A DNA stretch of 5,204 nucleotides from contig PKZR01000373.1 of the NCBI GenBank assembly GCA_003133815.1, positions 1-5,204 on the forward strand, given 5' to 3'. The position numbers were made by a program, and so were the translations under genes. Of the stretch, positions 1-5,204 are shown piece after piece. Origin of the DNA: Limisphaerales bacterium. Its GTDB lineage: Bacteria; Verrucomicrobiota; Verrucomicrobiia; Limisphaerales; UBA11358. Each line of letters starts with the position of its first letter. The first letter of the stretch is position 1. Under the pieces are notes generated by a model that saw nothing but the letters and a program-made list of their open reading frames with translations, did not search any database and was not told where the DNA came from.

Positions 1-884
1 TGAATGCCGACCTCGAATTGCAGCGAGCCGGGCGGAAACTTGGCGATGACCTCGCGCAACTCGGAGGGCAGCCGGTCGGGAATCATTTCGAAATGAAAAA
101 ACATCCCCGGCTGATAACGCGCGAGGAAAAATTCGAGCAATGACTTGCTGGTGGCAATGTTCAAATTGAACGTTCGGTCCACAAACTTGAACTGCTTCAG
201 CCCGCGATCCAAAAGTTTTTGCATCGCGGCGAGAAACCTGTCCAGTGGCACCTGCCGCACCGGAATGTCGAGCGACGATAAACAAAACTCGCACGTGAAC
301 GGACACCCGCGCGAGGCTTCGACATAAATGATGCGGTGCGCGATGTCCGCCTCGGTGTAAAAATCGTAGGGCAGGGCGATGCGCGAAAATTCCGGCAGTT
401 TGGCGGGAATAATCTTGGGCAGTATTGACCCCTCACTCGGCTTCGCCACCCTCTCCCCATCCGATGGGGAGAGGGACGGGGTGAGGGGCGACTCATGGTT
501 CAGAAGCTGCCGGCACACATCGGCAAATTTCAGGTCCGCCTCGCCGGTGATGACGTGGTCGGCGAGTTCCACAATGGGTTGTCCCTCGGTTTCGTAACTG
601 ACCTCCGGCCCGCCGAGGATGATTTTAATTTCCGGCCGGATGCGCTTGATGGCGGCGACAACCTCATTGGATTCCTCGACATTCCAGATGTAAATTCCGA
701 AGCCGATGATTTTCGGCTCGCGCGCCAGCAGCGCCTCGGCGATGTCCAGCGGGCGCAGATTGATGTCGAACTCCGCGATCACGGCGCGAGGCTGCAAGTC
801 GCCTAGATTGGCAAACAGATAGCGCAGCCCGAACGCGGCGTGGATGAACTTCGCGTTGAGCGTGGTGAGGACGATGTCCGGCAT
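1..884 (-). CDS. B12-binding-domain radical SAM protein (DUF4080-type), N-terminal part, cut by left window edge
   Basis: This frame is open from ATG 884 to the window edge: 294 codons plus two bases, with no stop. Seen: residues 1-125 look like a cobalamin-binding Rossmann-type domain, opening MPDIVLTTLNAKFIHAAFGL, with IILGGPEVS at 88-96 and ITGEADL at 112-118. I see no DxHxxG, so any cobalamin is probably not held by that histidine motif. The radical SAM core follows from about 185, with the 4Fe-4S motif CPFTCEFC (C194, C198, C201; CX3CX2C) after YVEASRG, then FKFVDRTFNLN and HFEMIPDRLP. Family knowledge: these are S-adenosylmethionine-cleaving enzymes of the MiaB-like/B12 group. The wording matches proteins that end in DUF4080, whose substrate is not known to me. 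The C-terminus is off the window. Odd: residues about 132-152 are encoded by a palindromic repeat. ATG 884 is chosen because the protein aligns with the family from there. TTG 888-890 would add only two residues, and an in-frame stop lies further upstream. No clear ribosome binding site is visible. Confidence 0.9.
   Translation of the reverse strand, partial: MPDIVLTTLNAKFIHAAFGLRYLFANLGDLQPRAVIAEFDINLRPLDIAEALLAREPKIIGFGIYIWNVEESNEVVAAIKRIRPEIKIILGGPEVSYETEGQPIVELADHVITGEADLKFADVCRQLLNHESPLTPSLSPSDGERVAKPSEGSILPKIIPAKLPEFSRIALPYDFYTEADIAHRIIYVEASRGCPFTCEFCLSSLDIPVRQVPLDRFLAAMQKLLDRGLKQFKFVDRTFNLNIATSKSLLEFFLARYQPGMFFHFEMIPDRLPSELREVIAKFPPGSLQFEVGI
429..488. repeat. REP-like palindromic repeat inside the radical SAM coding sequence
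   Basis: Two nested inverted repeats are visible. The inner stem is perfect: CCCTCTCCCCATC (449-461), one central base, then GATGGGGAGAGGG (463-475). The outer stem is CCCCTCAC (429-436) with GTGAGGGG (481-488). The stems are separated by 12 bases on the left and 5 on the right. The unit is 60 bases, so it adds 20 codons without breaking the minus-strand frame. It encodes a Pro/Ser-rich peptide, SPLTPSLSPSDGERV and following residues. CTCACCC...CTCTCCCC...GGGGAGAGGG palindromes are a familiar dispersed, REP-like class in GC-rich environmental bacteria. That the unit was inserted here is inferred, because there is no second copy in the window for comparison. Confidence 0.75.
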
Positions 885-938
885 CGCCAAGAAAATAGCA
901 ATTGCCGCCGCCCACGCCAAAGGGGAAATCCATTATTA

Positions 939-1011
939 GCCATAGATTTTCACAGATGAAACACAGAAGCGTTCGGAAAAAATCTGTGTTTCACCTTTGT
1001 CCATCGGTGGC
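939..1011. repeat. Imperfect 29-base inverted repeat of the CACAGATGAAACACAG type
   Basis: The left arm (939-967) and the right arm (983-1011) are reverse complements at 22 of 29 positions, with no gaps, around a 15-base loop. The loop-proximal 11 bases pair perfectly: TGAAACACAGA (957-967) with TCTGTGTTTCA (983-993). The outermost GCCA/TGGC also pairs. The arms resemble a dispersed intergenic repeat built on 'CCACAGAT..CACAGATGAACACAGA' that I recognise from many environmental bacterial genomes, usually as a long hairpin of this shape. The mismatches lie towards the base of the stem, which suggests an old, drifting copy. It is not a typical terminator: neither stem is GC-rich and neither side ends in a T-run. 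Confidence 0.65.
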
Positions 1012-1030
1012 CATGGGGTCTTTCCCTGAC

Positions 1031-1058
1031 TTGACGCGGCCCGCATTCCTACTATTTA
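1031..1058 (+). promoter_or_regulatory. Possible clpB promoter (TTGACG / TATTTA), weak
   Basis: TTGACG (1031-1036) matches the housekeeping -35 consensus at five of six bases. Sixteen bases later is TATTTA (1053-1058), a poor -10 with three matches. Transcription from this pair would begin about seven bases downstream, on or next to the ATG at 1065. That would fit the missing Shine-Dalgarno sequence and imply a leaderless message. A slightly better -10 (TATTAA, 1057-1062) has a 20-base spacer and would start inside the gene. The call rests on one good hexamer only. Confidence 0.2.
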
Positions 1059-1064
1059 TTAAAT

Positions 1065-3683
<2,619 letters not shown>

Positions 3684-3686
3684 TTA

Positions 3687-5204
3687 TCACCGCTGGATAT
3701 CGGTCATGGTTTCCAGTTCAACGGTGGCGGGTTCAAGGCCGGGCGCGGTTGCCGTTATGTTGACCTTGCCGGTGGCGGTAGTGGTTTGGAAGACGGCCAG
3801 CCCACGGCCATGATAAGCCTTGCGGGTCGGACCTTGATACGGTTCGGGACTGTTCACGTCACCGTTCTCGATGCCCAGCAGTGCCGCCGGTCCGTCCACG
3901 GCGAAAGTGACTTCTTGTTCCGCGTCCGGCGCGCGCACACCTTGGGCATCCACGACTCGGAATTCCAGATGGCAGATGTCCTTGCCGTCGGCTTGAAGCC
4001 GGGTGGCGTCGGGCAGCAATTCAATCCGGCTAGCCGGCCCGGCCGTTTGCAACGTGTATTCGCAAACTTCAACATCGTTGCTGCGACCCGTGGCTTTGAG
4101 CACGCCCGGTTCGTAGGGAACCCTCCAGCTCAGCACCCCATTCGTGGCATCGGAAAGCTGTTTGGTTCCGATGAGCCGTCCATTAAGGGTCAGCGTAATT
4201 TCGGGGCAATTCGCATAACAAAGAACGTTGACCGTGGCGTTCGACGGCCAGTTCCAATGTTCCGCAATATTGAAACCGGGCCGAGCCGACCTACGGGTTC
4301 CATCGGCGACGCAGAGATAAACCATCGGCTGGTCGCTCCACAGGCTTTGCCGGAACCATGCAATCGGTTTCTTGAATCCGCACAGGTCCAGCAACCCGGC
4401 GCCACTGGCGCGGTTCGGCCATGCGTTCGCCTCGCCGAGATAATCTATACCAGTCCAGAGAAACTGTCCGGCGACGTAATCGTTGTCCTGCACTGCCCGC
4501 CATGCGGAGTACTGCTGGCTGGTCTCGCTGCCGAAGATGATGCGCTGCGGAAATTTCTTGTGGTCGGACGGGTAGCGCGCCTCCTGATAATTGTAGCCGA
4601 CGGCGTCCAGCAGTTCCGGCAGGCCGACGGATTCGGACATCGGCAGGTTGGCAAGCGCGGCGGTGACCGGGCGCGTGCGGTCCAGTGATTTCACGGCGGC
4701 GATGAGCGGCGTGGCCAGCTTGACCATATCCTGCGCAGGCGGATTGCCCGGCTGATAATCGTTGCCGAGCACCGGGTCGGTGAAGGGGTCGTTTGCGTAA
4801 TCAATCTCGTTGCCGATGCTCCAGAGAATAATGCTTGGATGGTTCCGGTCGCGGCGGATCATGTCCGAGATGTCGGTAACCGACCATCGGTTGAACAGCT
4901 CTGCGTAGCCAAACCGGCTGGGCAGGCCGTTGTTGCGGCCGCTGACCCACTTCTTTTTGGACGGTGTGAATTCGTCGAAAGCCTCATCCTTCACCAGCAA
5001 GCCCAGCCGGTCGCACATCTCCAGCAGTTCAGGCGCGGGTGGATTGTGGCTGGTGCGAATGGCGTTGACGCCGATTTCCTTCAACAGGCGCAGCCGCCGT
5101 TCCAGCATCTTGTCCGGCACCGCCACGCCGAGGCAGCCGGCATCTTCATGAATGCAGACGCCCTTGAGTTTCAGCGGCTGCCCATTGAGCAGAAAACCTT
5201 TGTT
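3687..5204 (-). CDS. Glycoside hydrolase family 2 protein (beta-galactosidase-like), C-terminal 505 residues, cut by right window edge
   Basis: The frame is open from the window edge to TGA at 3689-3687, giving 505 residues (numbered here from the edge). The true start is beyond 5204; the GTG at 5126 is internal because family sequence continues upstream of it (KGFLLNGQPLKLKGVCIHED). GH2 enzymes hydrolyse beta-linked sugars with retention of configuration. Seen: RTSHNPP (50-56), DEAFDEF (73-79), acid/base E133 in WSIGNE (codon 4808-4806), nucleophile E227 in FGSETS (codon 4526-4524), and FLWTGIDYLGE (248-258) at the barrel's end. These are followed by a DUF4982-like beta domain (about 285-385, with LTLNGRLIG) and a Glyco_hydro2_C5/Ig-like domain (about 390-500). 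The missing N-terminus should hold the sugar-binding and first Ig-like domains, about 300 residues, plus any signal peptide. The catalytic pair looks intact. Substrate is uncertain: beta-galactosidase is the usual annotation for this architecture, but beta-glucuronidase or another GH2 activity is possible. No other carbohydrate gene is visible nearby. Confidence 0.93.
   Translation of the reverse strand, partial: NKGFLLNGQPLKLKGVCIHEDAGCLGVAVPDKMLERRLRLLKEIGVNAIRTSHNPPAPELLEMCDRLGLLVKDEAFDEFTPSKKKWVSGRNNGLPSRFGYAELFNRWSVTDISDMIRRDRNHPSIILWSIGNEIDYANDPFTDPVLGNDYQPGNPPAQDMVKLATPLIAAVKSLDRTRPVTAALANLPMSESVGLPELLDAVGYNYQEARYPSDHKKFPQRIIFGSETSQQYSAWRAVQDNDYVAGQFLWTGIDYLGEANAWPNRASGAGLLDLCGFKKPIAWFRQSLWSDQPMVYLCVADGTRRSARPGFNIAEHWNWPSNATVNVLCYANCPEITLTLNGRLIGTKQLSDATNGVLSWRVPYEPGVLKATGRSNDVEVCEYTLQTAGPASRIELLPDATRLQADGKDICHLEFRVVDAQGVRAPDAEQEVTFAVDGPAALLGIENGDVNSPEPYQGPTRKAYHGRGLAVFQTTTATGKVNITATAPGLEPATVELETMTDIQR

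Larger units (their letters stand above)
885..1064. other. Divergent intergenic region between the radical SAM gene and clpB
   Basis: This 180-base gap must hold the promoters for both flanking genes, which point away from each other. Most of it is occupied by the imperfect inverted repeat at 939-1011. Outside that, 885-935 is a GC-rich leader on the radical SAM side, and 1051-1064 is an AT-rich stretch directly before the clpB ATG. No Shine-Dalgarno sequence precedes either start. I see no CIRCE element (TTAGCACTC-N9-GAGTGCTAA) and no HspR-type HAIR inverted repeat, so the usual repressor-based heat-shock control of clpB is not evident. Confidence 0.7.

Noticed and set aside
664..933. A minus-strand frame starting at 933 upstream of the radical SAM gene
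   Set aside because: It is out of frame with the conserved B12-domain sequence. The real start is ATG 884, from which family-like sequence runs without a stop.
939..1011. The inverted repeat as a rho-independent terminator or a CRISPR fragment
   Set aside because: No gene ends into it, there is no T-run after the stem, and there is only one pair of arms rather than regularly spaced direct repeats.
1030..1047. CTTGACG ... CCCGCATT as a sigma-32 heat-shock promoter for clpB
   Set aside because: The two boxes resemble the consensus but are only about three bases apart, far too close, and sigma-32 promoters are mainly a proteobacterial feature.
3786..4688. A 300-codon open frame on the plus strand, antisense to the GH2 gene
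   Set aside because: It is a shadow of the GH2 coding frame, which has intact catalytic motifs. It has no recognisable domain and no start signal.

Overview
The window holds three protein-coding genes, two of them cut by the window edges, plus two palindromic repeats. It reads as a piece of an ordinary bacterial chromosome. GC-rich coding sequence, start sites without Shine-Dalgarno motifs, a DUF4080-type B12/radical-SAM protein, a GH2 enzyme with DUF4982 and C5-type domains, and scattered REP-like palindromes together suggest a Verrucomicrobia/PVC-type environmental bacterium. That assignment is an inference from style and family content, not from a marker gene.

Layout. Positions 1-884 (minus strand) carry the N-terminal part of a cobalamin-binding-domain radical SAM protein whose C-terminus lies off the left edge. 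Its interdomain linker contains a 60-base, REP-like palindrome (429-488) that is read through in frame. Positions 885-1064 are a divergent intergenic region dominated by a 29-base imperfect inverted repeat (939-1011). Positions 1065-3683 (plus strand) are a complete clpB, encoding the 872-residue ClpB/Hsp104 disaggregase with all expected ATPase motifs. Three bases after its stop, on the minus strand, lies the stop of a GH2 glycoside hydrolase whose last 505 codons run to the right edge (3687-5204). Both catalytic glutamates are present, and the N-terminal beta-sandwich domains are off the window.

The three genes do not look like one functional system. clpB is transcribed alone, divergent from the radical SAM gene and convergent with the GH2 gene. 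There is no tRNA, rRNA, CRISPR array, transposase, phage gene or toxin-antitoxin pair. I found no previously undescribed multi-gene system. The most interesting features are the palindrome domesticated as coding sequence inside the radical SAM gene and the unusual, possibly leaderless start of clpB.
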